A stretch of DNA of 64,000 nucleotides, taken from NCBI RefSeq assembly GCF_002933465.1, contig NZ_PSZE01000030.1, positions 20,330 through 84,329 on the forward strand, written 5' to 3'. Origin of the DNA: Nocardia nova. Lineage in GTDB: Bacteria > Actinomycetota > Actinomycetes > Mycobacteriales > Mycobacteriaceae. Each line of letters opens with the position of its first letter. Within the stretch, counting starts at the first letter, position 1. The notes beneath the pieces are model-generated. The model searched no databases. It worked only from the letters and a program-made list of their open reading frames with translations, and was not told where the DNA came from. This document shows, piece by piece, positions 1 through 9,500 of the stretch. Position numbers and translations under genes: made by a program.

Positions 1-2112
1 ACGGTGTTCAAGCTTCAGCACGCGACCCGCTCGGGTCAGTACTCGATCTTCAAGGAGTACACCAAGCTGGTCGACGACCAGTCCGAGCGCTTGGCCTCGC
101 TGCGCGGCCTGTTCAAGTTCAGGACCGAGGGCCGGCACGCGATTCCGGTCGAGGAGGTCGAGCCCGCCAGCGAGATCGTGAAGCGCTTCTCCACCGGCGC
201 GATGAGCTACGGCTCGATCTCGGCGGAGGCGCACGAGACCCTCGCCATCGCGATGAACCGCCTCGGCGGCCGTTCCAACTCGGGTGAGGGCGGCGAATCG
301 CCGGCTCGCTTCGAGCCGGAGGACAACGGCGACTGGCGGCGCAGCGCGATCAAGCAGGTGGCGTCGGGTCGCTTCGGTGTGACTGCGCACTACCTGACCA
401 ACTGCACCGACATCCAGATCAAGATGGCCCAGGGCGCCAAGCCCGGTGAGGGCGGTCAGCTGCCCGCGCACAAGGTGTACCCGTGGGTCGCCGAGGTGCG
501 GCACTCGACGCCGGGTGTCGGCTTGATCTCGCCGCCGCCGCACCACGACATCTACTCGATCGAGGATCTGGCCCAGCTGATCCACGACCTGAAGAACGCG
601 AATCCGCAGGCTCGGATTCACGTGAAACTTGTCGCGGAGCCGGGTGTCGGGACGGTCGCGGCTGGTGTGTCGAAGGCCCACGCCGACGTCGTGCTGATCT
701 CCGGCCACGACGGTGGTACCGGCGCCTCGCCGCTGACCTCGCTCAAGCACGCGGGCGGACCCTGGGAACTCGGCCTGGCCGAGACTCAGCAGACCCTGCT
801 GCTCAACGGTCTGCGCGATCGCATCGTGGTGCAGGTCGACGGCCAGATGAAGACCGGCCGCGACGTGCTGATCGGCGCGCTCCTCGGTGCCGAGGAGTAC
901 GGTTTCGCGACCGCTCCGCTGGTGGTCTCCGGTTGCGTCATGATGCGCGTCTGCCACCTCGACACCTGCCCGGTCGGCGTCGCGACCCAGAATCCGGTAC
1001 TGCGCCAGCGCTTCACCGGTAAGCCCGAATTCGTCGAGAACTTCTTCATGTTCATCGCCGAAGAGGTCCGGGAGCTGCTGGCCTCGCTGGGTCTGCGTTC
1101 GCTCGACGAGGCCATCGGCCGGGTCGACCTGCTCGACACCACCAAGGCCAAGGAGCACTGGAAGGCGAGCAAGCTGGATCTGTCGCCCATCCTCGACGAT
1201 GTCGAGACGGCGTTCATGTACCAGGACCGCCGCTGCACCAAGACGCAGGACCACGGCCTGGACAAGGCGCTGGACAACCAGCTCATCGCCCAGGCGGCGG
1301 ATGCGCTCGAGCGCGGCAAGCCGGTCAAGTTCGAGACCAAGATCACGAACGTGAACCGCACGGTCGGCACCATGCTCGGCCATGAGGTGACCAAGCTCTA
1401 CGGTGGCGCCGGCCTGCCCGACGACACCATCGACATCACCTTCACCGGTTCGGCGGGCAACAGCTTCGGCGCGTTCGTCCCGGCCGGTATCACCCTGCGG
1501 GTGTTCGGTGATGCCAACGACTATGTGGGCAAGGGTCTTTCGGGCGGGCACCTGGTGGTGCGGCCGTCGCTGAACGCGCCGGAGTCCTTCGTCGCCGAAG
1601 AGAACATCATCGCGGGCAACGTGATCCTGTTCGGCGCCACGAGCGGTGAGGCATTCATCCGCGGTGTGGTCGGCGAACGGTTCTGCGTGCGCAACTCGGG
1701 CGCCACCGCGGTGGTCGAGGGCGTGGGTGATCACGGCTGCGAGTACATGACCGGTGGCCGGGTCGTCATCCTCGGCGAGACCGGGCGCAACTTCGGTGCC
1801 GGTATGTCGGGCGGTATCGCCTACATCTACAACCCGAACGGCACGTTCGAAGCCAACCTCAACACCGAGCTGGTGGATATCGAACCGCTCGAGGGCGAGG
1901 ACTTCACCTGGCTGCGCGACGTGGTCGCGAGCCATCGCGACGCGACGGGTTCGGCGGTGGCCGAACGCATCCTGAGCGATTGGTCGCAGCAGGTGAACCA
2001 CTTCGTGAAGGTTATGCCTCGCGACTACAAGAAGGTGTTGCTCGCCATCTCCGAGGCTGAGAAGGCCGGGCGGGATGTCGACGAGGCGATCATGGAGGCC
2101 GCACGTGGATAA
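1..2112 (+). CDS. gltB: Glutamate synthase large subunit, 3' part
   Basis: This is the C-terminal 703 residues of the glutamate synthase large subunit, which makes two glutamates from 2-oxoglutarate and glutamine-derived ammonia. The reading frame is open from base 1, so the amidotransferase half of the roughly 1500-residue protein lies outside the window. The FMN-binding barrel is visible, followed by the 3Fe-4S cysteines in GCVMMRVCHLDTCPVGVATQ near residue 312, then the GXGXG beta-helix domain (GNSFGAFVPAGITLRVFGD) up to a terminal EAARG. The stop TAA at 2110 is created by a repeat insertion at the gltB/gltD junction. Without it the frame would probably have ended on a TGA overlapping the gltD start. 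Confidence 0.97.
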   Translation, partial: TVFKLQHATRSGQYSIFKEYTKLVDDQSERLASLRGLFKFRTEGRHAIPVEEVEPASEIVKRFSTGAMSYGSISAEAHETLAIAMNRLGGRSNSGEGGESPARFEPEDNGDWRRSAIKQVASGRFGVTAHYLTNCTDIQIKMAQGAKPGEGGQLPAHKVYPWVAEVRHSTPGVGLISPPPHHDIYSIEDLAQLIHDLKNANPQARIHVKLVAEPGVGTVAAGVSKAHADVVLISGHDGGTGASPLTSLKHAGGPWELGLAETQQTLLLNGLRDRIVVQVDGQMKTGRDVLIGALLGAEEYGFATAPLVVSGCVMMRVCHLDTCPVGVATQNPVLRQRFTGKPEFVENFFMFIAEEVRELLASLGLRSLDEAIGRVDLLDTTKAKEHWKASKLDLSPILDDVETAFMYQDRRCTKTQDHGLDKALDNQLIAQAADALERGKPVKFETKITNVNRTVGTMLGHEVTKLYGGAGLPDDTIDITFTGSAGNSFGAFVPAGITLRVFGDANDYVGKGLSGGHLVVRPSLNAPESFVAEENIIAGNVILFGATSGEAFIRGVVGERFCVRNSGATAVVEGVGDHGCEYMTGGRVVILGETGRNFGAGMSGGIAYIYNPNGTFEANLNTELVDIEPLEGEDFTWLRDVVASHRDATGSAVAERILSDWSQQVNHFVKVMPRDYKKVLLAISEAEKAGRDVDEAIMEAARG

Positions 2113-2118
2113 CGTGGG

Positions 2119-2288
2119 ACGCGTGCGGGACGCACGGACGGTCCTGAGAGGCGAAACGCCCGGCGACCACATGAATAAGGCGAGACGCGTGCGGGACGCA
2201 CGGACGGTCCTGAGAGGCGAAACGCCCGGCGACCACATGAATAAGGCGAGACGCGTGCGGGACGCACGGACGGTCCTGAGAGGCGAAA
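2119..2288. repeat. 66-bp tandem repeat, 2.6 copies, at the gltB-gltD junction
   Basis: Two full 66-bp copies start at 2119 and 2185, and a 38-bp partial copy starts at 2251; they appear identical base for base. Each carries a small inverted repeat, CGTGC-GGGAC-GCACG. The array sits between two copies of the 15-bp junction sequence GGAGGCCGCACGTGG (2094-2108 and 2293-2307), which holds the end of gltB plus the ribosome binding site and start of gltD. The two junction copies are 199 bases apart. The array separates two genes that would otherwise overlap, while preserving the gltD translation signal. Confidence 0.9.
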
Positions 2289-2303
2289 ATACGGAGGCCG
2301 CAC

Positions 2304-3773
2304 GTGGGTGATCCACAGGGATTTCTGAAGCACACCAGCCGCGAACTGCCGACTCGGCGTCCGGTACCCCTGCGCCTGATGGACTGGAAAGAGGTCTACG
2401 AGGAGAACTACTCTCACCAGACCCTGCAGACCCAGGCCAGCCGCTGCATGGACTGCGGCATCCCGTTCTGCCACAACGGCTGCCCGCTGGGGAACCTGAT
2501 TCCCGAGTGGAACGACCTGGTCTACCGGGATCGCTGGCGCGAGGGCATCGACCGTCTGCACGCGACCAACAACTTCCCGGAATTCACCGGGCGGCTGTGC
2601 CCGGCGCCGTGTGAGGCGTCGTGTGTCCTCGGTATCAACCAGGACCCGGTCACCATCAAGCAGGTCGAGGTCGAACTCATCGAGAACGCCTTCGACGAGG
2701 GCTGGGTGCAGCCGGTCTATCCGACCCGCCTGACCGGCAAGAAGGTCGCGGTCGTGGGTTCGGGTCCGGCCGGTCTGGCCGCGGCCCAGCAGCTGACCCG
2801 CGCCGGCCACACCGTCACGGTGTTCGAGCGTGACGACCGCATCGGTGGCCTGCTGCGCTACGGCATTCCGGAATTCAAGATGGAGAAGCGCTTCATCGAC
2901 CGCCGCCTGGCGCAGATGGAGGCCGAGGGCACCGTCTTCAAGGCGGGCGTGAATGTCGGTGTCGACATCACCGCCGAGCAGCTGCGCGAGCAGTTCGACG
3001 CGGTGGTGCTCGCGGGTGGTTCCACCATCGCGCGGGACCTGCCGATTCCGGGTCGCGATCTGGACGGCATCCACCAGGCGATGGAATTCCTGCCGCTGGC
3101 CAACCGGGTTCAGCTGGGCGATCCGGTCGCCGACGAGGAGGGCCTGCCGCGGATCCACGCGAAGGGCAAGAAGGTCGTCATCATCGGTGGCGGTGACACC
3201 GGCGCCGACTGCCTGGGCACCTCGCACCGCCAAGGCGCGGCCAGCGTCCACCAGTTCGAGATCATGCCGAAGCCGCCGGCCGAGCGGGCCGAGTCGACCC
3301 CGTGGCCGACCTACCCGCTGATGTTCCGGGTCTCCTCGGCGCACGAAGAGGGCGGCGAGCGCGTCTTCTCGGTGAACACCGAGCGGTTCATCGGTGCGGA
3401 CGGCAAGGTCACCGGCCTGCAGGCGCACGAGGTCCGTAACGTCAACGGCCGCTTCGAGAAGGTCGAGGGCACCGACTTCACCTTGGAGGCCGATCTGGTC
3501 CTGCTGGCGATGGGCTTCGTCGGCCCGCAGAAGCCGGGTCTGCTCGAGGATCTCGGCGTGGGCTACGACCAGCGTGGCAACGTCAAGCGCGGTAAGGATT
3601 TTCAGACCACCGTTCCCGGCGTCTTCGTCGCCGGCGATATGGGGCGTGGTCAGTCGCTGATCGTGTGGGCCATCGCCGAGGGCCGCGCCGCCGCGTCGGC
3701 GGTGGACAAGTACCTCGAGGGCGAGACCGCGCTGCCGGCGCCGATCGCTCCGACGGCGGTCGCCCAGCGCTGA
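2304..3773 (+). CDS. gltD: Glutamate synthase small subunit
   Basis: This is the 489-residue NADPH-dependent small subunit, which passes electrons from NADPH through FAD and iron-sulfur centres to GltB. The N-terminal ferredoxin-like cysteines are CMDCGIPFCHNGCPLGN near residue 48 and CPAPCEASC near residue 100. The FAD dinucleotide fold is VVGSGPAGLAAA near 150 and the NADPH fold is VIIGGGDTGADC near 292. Length and motif order are normal for the family. The start is GTG, with GGAGG six bases upstream; this site is the downstream copy of the duplicated junction sequence. Together with gltB it forms the ammonia-assimilation operon, which ends at the hairpin at 3822. Confidence 0.97.
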   Translation: MGDPQGFLKHTSRELPTRRPVPLRLMDWKEVYEENYSHQTLQTQASRCMDCGIPFCHNGCPLGNLIPEWNDLVYRDRWREGIDRLHATNNFPEFTGRLCPAPCEASCVLGINQDPVTIKQVEVELIENAFDEGWVQPVYPTRLTGKKVAVVGSGPAGLAAAQQLTRAGHTVTVFERDDRIGGLLRYGIPEFKMEKRFIDRRLAQMEAEGTVFKAGVNVGVDITAEQLREQFDAVVLAGGSTIARDLPIPGRDLDGIHQAMEFLPLANRVQLGDPVADEEGLPRIHAKGKKVVIIGGGDTGADCLGTSHRQGAASVHQFEIMPKPPAERAESTPWPTYPLMFRVSSAHEEGGERVFSVNTERFIGADGKVTGLQAHEVRNVNGRFEKVEGTDFTLEADLVLLAMGFVGPQKPGLLEDLGVGYDQRGNVKRGKDFQTTVPGVFVAGDMGRGQSLIVWAIAEGRAAASAVDKYLEGETALPAPIAPTAVAQR

Positions 3774-3821
3774 GTCCCGGCCGGGAACGGCGCGAGCCGG
3801 CTGTCGAACAATCAAAATACG

Positions 3822-3860
3822 AGGCGTCCACGGGCTTTCGTGCCCGTGGACGCCTGTTTC
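3822..3860 (+). terminator. Intrinsic terminator of gltBD
   Basis: A perfect 14-bp inverted repeat, AGGCGTCCACGGGC (3822-3835) and its complement (3842-3855), encloses a six-base loop. A T-rich stretch follows. It lies 48 bases after the gltD stop. Confidence 0.85.
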
Positions 3861-4135
3861 TTCGCCCTGTACTGCGGAAACGTGTACCCGCGTCTCAAAC
3901 ATCGGAAATCGGACGGGATTTCGAGCTCGGATGGCAGTTCCTCGGTGCCGCCGTTATCCTGAGCACCGGTATGTCGTAAGTGCTCTTGGTCCGCGTCCGA
4001 ACTCGTGTACGAGGTCCCGGACGCGGGCGGTTTTTGCTTCGCCGGGATTTAACCGCGCGGCAATGTGGCGGCGGCATCATCAGCGGCGAATACATATGGG
4101 GAGCCCCGGCGAGGGCTGGCTTGAACTGGAGCAGC
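3861..4135. other. Intergenic region before the cutinase, with a second hairpin at 3991-4036
   Basis: No gene was seen between the gltD terminator and the cutinase. It contains a stem of nine pairs (CCGCGTCCG at 3991-3999 with CGGACGCGG at 4018-4026), extended by a partial inner stem and followed by TTTTT at 4031-4035. This looks like an intrinsic terminator about 100 bases before the cutinase start, although no gene ends just upstream. It may be a leader attenuator for the cutinase transcript or the end of a short RNA. I see no consensus riboswitch. Confidence 0.5.
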
Positions 4136-5059
4136 ATGCGGTTGAAGAAGGTTGTCGCGGCCGCCGGGGCGGCAGTCGCGGTACTGGCTGGTATGGCAGT
4201 GTCGGGTACCGCGATCGGAAGCGGTTCCGCGAGTGCGGATCCCGGTTGCCCGAGCCTGTACGTCGTCGCGATTCCGGGCACCTGGGAGACCGGTGATCAC
4301 AAGCCCGACCACATGGTCGGCCCCGGCATGCTGTCGGGTGTGACGCGCGGTCTGCCGAGTTCGGCGGACGTCGACTACGTCAGCTACGCCGCGACCGCCT
4401 TCCCGTGGGAGGGCGATGTCTACGGCGCCTCCAAGAAGGAAGCGACCGACAACGCGCGCGGCCTCATCCAGGCGATGGCGGCCCGCTGCGCCGGTACGCA
4501 CTACGCGATCGTCGGCTACAGCCAGGGTGCGGATGCCGCGGGCGATCTGGCCGCCGAGATCGGCACGGGCCTGGGCGTCGTTCCGCCGGACCGCGTTTCG
4601 GGTGTCGGCCTGATCTCCGATCCGCGTCGTTCGCCCACGGACGTCCAGGTCGGCCCGGTGGTCGGCGGCGCCGGCGCCGGTGGCCCGCGCGTGGGTGGAT
4701 TCGGCTTCCTCAGCGACCGCGTCCGCACCATCTGCGCGGCCGGCGACCTGTACTGTTCCACCGAGGACACCGACTACGTCACCCGCTTCGCCGGGTTCCT
4801 GGCGCAGGCCTCCGGTGCGAGCGCGGCCAACCTGTGGCGCTACCAGCTCGAGGCGGGGTCGATCATCGGCGACCTGATGGCGCACGGCGGTGTCGCGGCC
4901 CTGCAGTCGCAGCTCACCGACGACGCCAACCAGCAGCGGGTGGAACAGCTCGAGCACTTCTACCAGTCCGGCACGCACACCTCCTACGGCAGTTATTCGG
5001 TGGGCGGCGGCCAGACCGCGATCTCCTGGATGCACAACTGGATCGCCGGAATGGCATGA
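4136..5059 (+). CDS. Secreted cutinase-family serine esterase
   Basis: A 307-residue secreted alpha/beta hydrolase of the cutinase family, whose mycobacterial relatives hydrolyse lipid esters outside the cell. The start is the ATG at 4136, just before a typical signal peptide (MRLKKVVAAAG, hydrophobic core, cleavage after SASA). The longer in-frame upstream extension has no signal character. The nucleophile serine is in GYSQGAD near residue 128. A disulfide-flanked aspartate is in CAAGDLYC, and the catalytic histidine is probably in SGTHTSYG near the C-terminus. It appears monocistronic, with hairpins on both sides. The substrate cannot be told from sequence. Confidence 0.9.
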   Translation: MRLKKVVAAAGAAVAVLAGMAVSGTAIGSGSASADPGCPSLYVVAIPGTWETGDHKPDHMVGPGMLSGVTRGLPSSADVDYVSYAATAFPWEGDVYGASKKEATDNARGLIQAMAARCAGTHYAIVGYSQGADAAGDLAAEIGTGLGVVPPDRVSGVGLISDPRRSPTDVQVGPVVGGAGAGGPRVGGFGFLSDRVRTICAAGDLYCSTEDTDYVTRFAGFLAQASGASAANLWRYQLEAGSIIGDLMAHGGVAALQSQLTDDANQQRVEQLEHFYQSGTHTSYGSYSVGGGQTAISWMHNWIAGMA

Positions 5060-5076
5060 GCCGGTGAGTCGCCCGT

Positions 5077-5109
5077 GAAGGCCACCTCGCATCGAGCGGG
5101 GTGGCCTTC
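5077..5109 (+). terminator. Hairpin after the cutinase gene
   Basis: GAAGGCCACC (5077-5086) and GGTGGCCTTC (5100-5109) form a ten-pair stem starting 17 bases after the cutinase stop. There is no strong T-run, so it is a terminator-like structure rather than a certain terminator. Confidence 0.6.
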
Positions 5110-5402
5110 AGCGTTCCGGGGATCAGCCGGCGGAGCCGGGTCGGCGGGAGCTGGGGCAGCTGCGGGCCGGCAGCCGGCTGGTTCTCCGGTCCGCGGTGGT
5201 CTGCAAGGTTTCGGCCTTTCGTCTGCGAAATATGGAGCCGCGCTGTGGGATTCGGACCGGGCGGCCCGGCGGCTCACGAGTACATCGAAACGCCCTCGGC
5301 TGGGACGGCGATGTTCGCGAACTGTGAATGAACTTCGAAGCGACCGGACACTGTGGCGCGGATCCCGTTCACGACCGGTGAATCGGTGTCCCACACAGCG
5401 AA
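5110..5402. other. Intergenic stretch with no gene seen
   Basis: About 290 bases separate the convergent cutinase and the small His/Asp-rich gene. I found no open frame with a credible start, no tRNA-like structure and no clear promoter. A plus-strand frame runs through it, but its composition is unlike a protein. Confidence 0.5.
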
Positions 5403-5434
5403 CGAGGGCCGCTCCCGGAAGGGAGCGGCCCTCG
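5403..5434 (-). terminator. Terminator of the small His/Asp-rich gene
   Basis: A perfect 14-pair stem, CGAGGGCCGCTCCC with a GGAA loop (5403-5434). It lies 27 bases beyond the stop of the minus-strand gene that ends at 5461. Confidence 0.75.
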
Positions 5435-5460
5435 TATGTTCGTCGGCTGTGCGGCTCCGC

Positions 5461-5718
5461 TCAGCCGAACGAGCCGGTGGGCGGGGGTCCGGGCAGGAAA
5501 CCGCCGGGACCGGGCTGCCACGGGCCGTTGTCGTGATCGTGGTGATGACGCCACCCGTCGTGGTCGTGATCGTGGTCGTGCCAGTCGATCTGCGTGGCGG
5601 ACGGGGTGTCGGCGAAAGCGGGAACCGCGACCGTGGCGACGGGGGCGGCCGCGATCGCGCCGGCGACGGCGACGCGGGCGATCAGCCGGCGGCGCGAGGA
5701 ACTCGTGGAGGAGAGCAA
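5461..5718 (-). CDS. Small secreted His/Asp-rich protein
   Basis: An 85-residue protein with a clear signal peptide: three arginines near residue 9, an alanine/valine-rich core, and likely cleavage after PAFA. The mature part is only about 47 residues. It begins with alternating histidine and aspartate (IDWHDHDHDHDGWRHHHDHD) and ends in a glycine/proline-rich tail. No family is recognised. The His/Asp block could chelate divalent metal such as zinc, nickel or copper; that is inference from composition. The start is TTG at 5718, with GAAAGG seven bases upstream. It stands alone between hairpin and promoter regions, so it is probably monocistronic. Confidence 0.7.
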   Translation of the reverse strand: MLSSTSSSRRRLIARVAVAGAIAAAPVATVAVPAFADTPSATQIDWHDHDHDHDGWRHHHDHDNGPWQPGPGGFLPGPPPTGSFG

Positions 5719-5869
5719 CGGACTACCTTTCTCGGAACACGGGCCGTCGGGCGGGGCCCGTGGTCATCCATGGAACGACTCGTTGCTGTGACCGGCAGGC
5801 ATTCAGGGCTGGCAATCGGCTGTGAATTTCCGCGACCGGCACAGTCTTCGGATTCGCCCGCCGCTCTGC

Positions 5870-6514
5870 TCAGATCGCGTCGCTGCCCGCAGCGGGACGA
5901 TTGCGCGGCAGCAGATCCCACACGTGGCTGTTCTCGTTGATCGTCGCGGCGGTGCGATAACCGCTACGAGAGAACAGGATCCGGGTGATCGAGCAGTAAT
6001 CGATCGGAAAGGTCAGGGGGCGTTCGAGTCCGAGAATGTCCTGGAGCAGCACATTCACCACTCCGCCGTGGGCGAAGGCGACGACCGTATCGGCGGGTTC
6101 GGCGGCGGCGACGAGTTGCGAGACCGTGCCCAGCACCCGCGCCACGAATGCGGGCCCGTCGATCTGTTCTGGGAGGTGTCCGGCCTTGATCCGATCGTAG
6201 GTCGCGCGGAAATCCCGCTTGGCATCTTCGATCGGGATGTAGGCGGGTAGGTCGCGGTCGTATTCGGCCAGACCGTCGAGCACCTCGACCGGCATTCCCA
6301 ACTTCTCGGCAGTCGGCGCGGCGGTGTCGCGGGCCCGCCGCTGCGGACTGCTCACCACCCGTGTGATGCGATGCTCGCCCCCGGCGAACCGGGCGATCAC
6401 GGCCGGCACCCGCCGAGCCTGCTCGACACCCAGTTCGGTGAGTTCGGGATCGGCGGGACCGGAGGTGGTCAGCACCCGGCCGGGCTGGGCGTGACGCACG
6501 AGAACAAGCTGCAC
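5870..6514 (-). CDS. Histidine phosphatase superfamily protein
   Basis: A 214-residue phosphoglycerate-mutase-like phosphatase. The N-terminal LVRHAQPG carries the phospho-accepting histidine and its arginine, a second arginine lies in SSPQRRARDTA, and the distal catalytic histidine is in AFAHGGVVNVLL. The fold is complete and no extra domain is present. It probably dephosphorylates a small molecule in the cytoplasm, but the family is broad and the substrate is not predictable. It lies just downstream of lysX on the same strand with a 70-base gap, so co-transcription is possible but not required. Confidence 0.88.
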   Translation of the reverse strand: MQLVLVRHAQPGRVLTTSGPADPELTELGVEQARRVPAVIARFAGGEHRITRVVSSPQRRARDTAAPTAEKLGMPVEVLDGLAEYDRDLPAYIPIEDAKRDFRATYDRIKAGHLPEQIDGPAFVARVLGTVSQLVAAAEPADTVVAFAHGGVVNVLLQDILGLERPLTFPIDYCSITRILFSRSGYRTAATINENSHVWDLLPRNRPAAGSDAI

Positions 6515-6584
6515 GGATCTACTGTGCCGGACACGGGTTCCGGGTTCGCGAACGGGTGCGCGCGCCCCGGCGCCAGCGGTGCGG

Positions 6585-9500
6585 TCAGCGTCCCTCGCCC
6601 TGTCCGGTGCGCGGTTTGACCAGCGGGAACGGCAGGGTTTCGCGGATACTGCGGCCGGTGATGAGCATCACCACGCGGTCCACACCCACACCCAGACCGC
6701 CGGTCGGCGGCATCGCGAATTCCAGTGCCTCGAGGAAGTCCTCGTCCAATTCCATGGCCTCCGGATCGCCGCCCGCGGCCAGCAGCGACTGTTCGGTCAG
6801 GCGGCGGCGCTGTTCGATCGGATTGGTCAATTCGCTGTAGGCGGTACCCAGTTCGACACCCCAGGCCACCAGATCCCAGCGTTCGGCGACACCGTCGATG
6901 CGGCGATGCGCGCGCGTCAGCGGTGAGACGGAGGTCGGGAAGTCGATGTAGAAGGTCGGCTCCTGAGTCCGGCCCTCGACGAGGTGCTCGTACATCTCGA
7001 GCACGATCTGCCCGGCGTCCCAGCCCGGCTGATACGGCACCTCGACCTTGTCGCACAGCAGCCGCAGCCGATCCACCGGGGTATCGGGGGTGACGGTCTC
7101 GCCGACGGCCTCGGAGATGGCGCCGTGCACGGTGCGCACCGGCCAGTCGCCGGAGATGTCGACCTCGGTCAGCGTTCCGTCCGCACCCGGCCGCAGGGCG
7201 ACGCAGGCGCCGTTGGCCGCGATCGCCGCATTCTGGATCAGCTGGCGGCACGCGTGCATCATCCGCTCGTAATCACTGTGCGCCTCATAGGCTTCCAGAA
7301 TCGTGAATTCCGGATTGTGGCTGTAGTCCACGCCCTCGTTGCGGAACACCCGGCCCAGTTCGAAGACCTTCTCCATCCCGCCCACGCACAGCCGCTTGAG
7401 GTACAGCTCCGGTGCGATGCGCAGGTACAGGTCCAGATCGTAGGCATTGATGTGGGTGCGGAAGGGCGCGGCGTTGGCGCCGCCGTGCACCTGCTGCAGT
7501 ACCGGCGTCTCGACCTCCAGGAAACCCCAGCCGTTCAACGTATCTCGCAGCGACCGCACCACGGCGCTGCGTTTGGCCAGTACCTCGCGCGCCTCGACGT
7601 TGATCGTCATATCGACGTAGCGCTGGCGCACCCGCGCCTCGGGGTCGGCGAGTCCGCGCCACTTGTCCGGCAGCGGGTGCAGGCACTTGCCGATCATCCG
7701 CCAGTCCTGGGCGAGCAGCGACAGTTCGCCCCGGCGGCTCGCGCCGATCTGGCCGCTCACCTCGATCAGATCGCCCAGATCGAAGTACTCGCCGAACGAA
7801 CTCGAGCGGCGCTCGCCGACCCGGCCGCGGTCGATGAGGATCTGGATGTCACCGGACCAGTCACGCAGCGTCGCGAAGGTGACGCCGCCGTGGTCGCGGA
7901 TCCGCAACAGCCGCCCGCATACTCGCACCGTGGTGCCCTTGGGGGAGCGGCGGGCATCGGCGATCGAATGGGTCGGGGCGTAGGCCACCGGATAGGCGTC
8001 GATATCGGCCGATTCGAGTCGGCGCACCTTGTCCATCCGCACCCGCACCTGTTCGGGGCGGCGGGCGGCGGCCTGTTCGAGGGCCGAGGGCGGCGCCTCG
8101 GGCGGGCTGCCGTCGGCGTGCAGCCCGGTGATGGCGGGTGGCACGGCGGAATGAAGGCCGGTGTGGGTCGAGGCATCCGGCTGCTTGCCGAAGCGCGGCA
8201 GGAAGCCCTCGGCCAGTGCGCTGGCGAGCACGACCCGCGGCAACTGGCGGCCTTCCTCGAAGATGAAGAACCGCGGTACCCACTGCGGCTGATATTTCAC
8301 ATTCGACCGGTACAGCGCCTCGAGTTGCCACCAGCGGCTGAAGAACATCAGCACACTGCGCCACAGCCGCAGCACCGGGCCGGCGCCGATCCGGCTGCCC
8401 TCCTCGAAGACCGAGCGGAACACCGCGAAGTTCAGCGAGACCCGGGTGATCCCGTACTGTTCCGAGGTCAGCGCCAGCTGGGAGATCATGAATTCCATGA
8501 TTCCGTTGGGGCCCTTGGCGTCTCGTCGCATCACGTCGAGCGAGACACCGCTGCGGCCCCAGGGCACCAGCGACAGCATGCCCCATACCCGGCCGTCGCG
8601 ATCGAGCGCCTCCACCAGCAGGCTGTCGCCGTCGAGCCGGTCACCGAGCCGGCCCAGCGCCATCGAGAAGCCGCGTTCGGTTTCGGTATCGCGCCAGGAA
8701 TCGGCGCGGGCGATCATCTGCGCCATCTCGTCCGGCGACAGTTCGCTGTGGCGGCGGACGCGGATGGTGAAGCCCTGTTTGTGCAGGCGGTTGGCGGCCT
8801 GGCGCACCTGCTTCATCTCGGGCCCGGCCAGCGAGAACGAACGGGTGTCGAGGATCGCCTCGTCGCCCAGGCGCAGCGCGGACAGGCCGGCCCGGCGGTA
8901 GGCGGTGGCGCCGAGTTCACCGGCGCCCATCACCGCCGGGGCCCAGCCGTATTCGTCGGCCAATCGCAACCAGGCATCGATGGCCTGCGGCCACGCCTCC
9001 CGCACACCGATCGGATCACCGGAGGCCAGGCATACGCCGAGTTCGACGCGATAGGTGATCGCCGCCTTACCACTGGGCGCGAACACCACGGCCTTGTCAC
9101 GACGAGTCGCGAAGTAGCCCAGCGAATCCTCGACATCGGAACGGGCGAGCAGGCCGCGCACCGCGGATTCGTCCAGCCCGGTCATGGCGTTGGAGGCGCG
9201 TTGCGACCGGAACAGCACCAGCGCGGCGGCCAGCAGTGCGACGGCACCGAACAGGCCGAGCAGCAGATTCACCACATGCGGCGGGTGGCCGTCGAAGTTG
9301 TTGTCGGCCACCAGAATTGTGGCGGTGACCCGCGAGATCGCCCACAGCGGGCGCTGCGCACCGCGCGGCAGGCTGCCGGGGAACAACTCCACCAGCCCCC
9401 ACCCGAGCAGACTGCTGATCACCAGCCCGCTGACCAGGACCCCGAGCGCCTTCCACACCGCGCCCCGCCGCACCCGGGTGTAGAACTCCGGCCAGGCCGC

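Noticed and set aside
2025..3902. 625-codon minus-strand frame crossing gltD and the 66-bp repeats
   Set aside because: Antisense shadow of gltD. The repeats stay open in several frames because 66 is a multiple of three.
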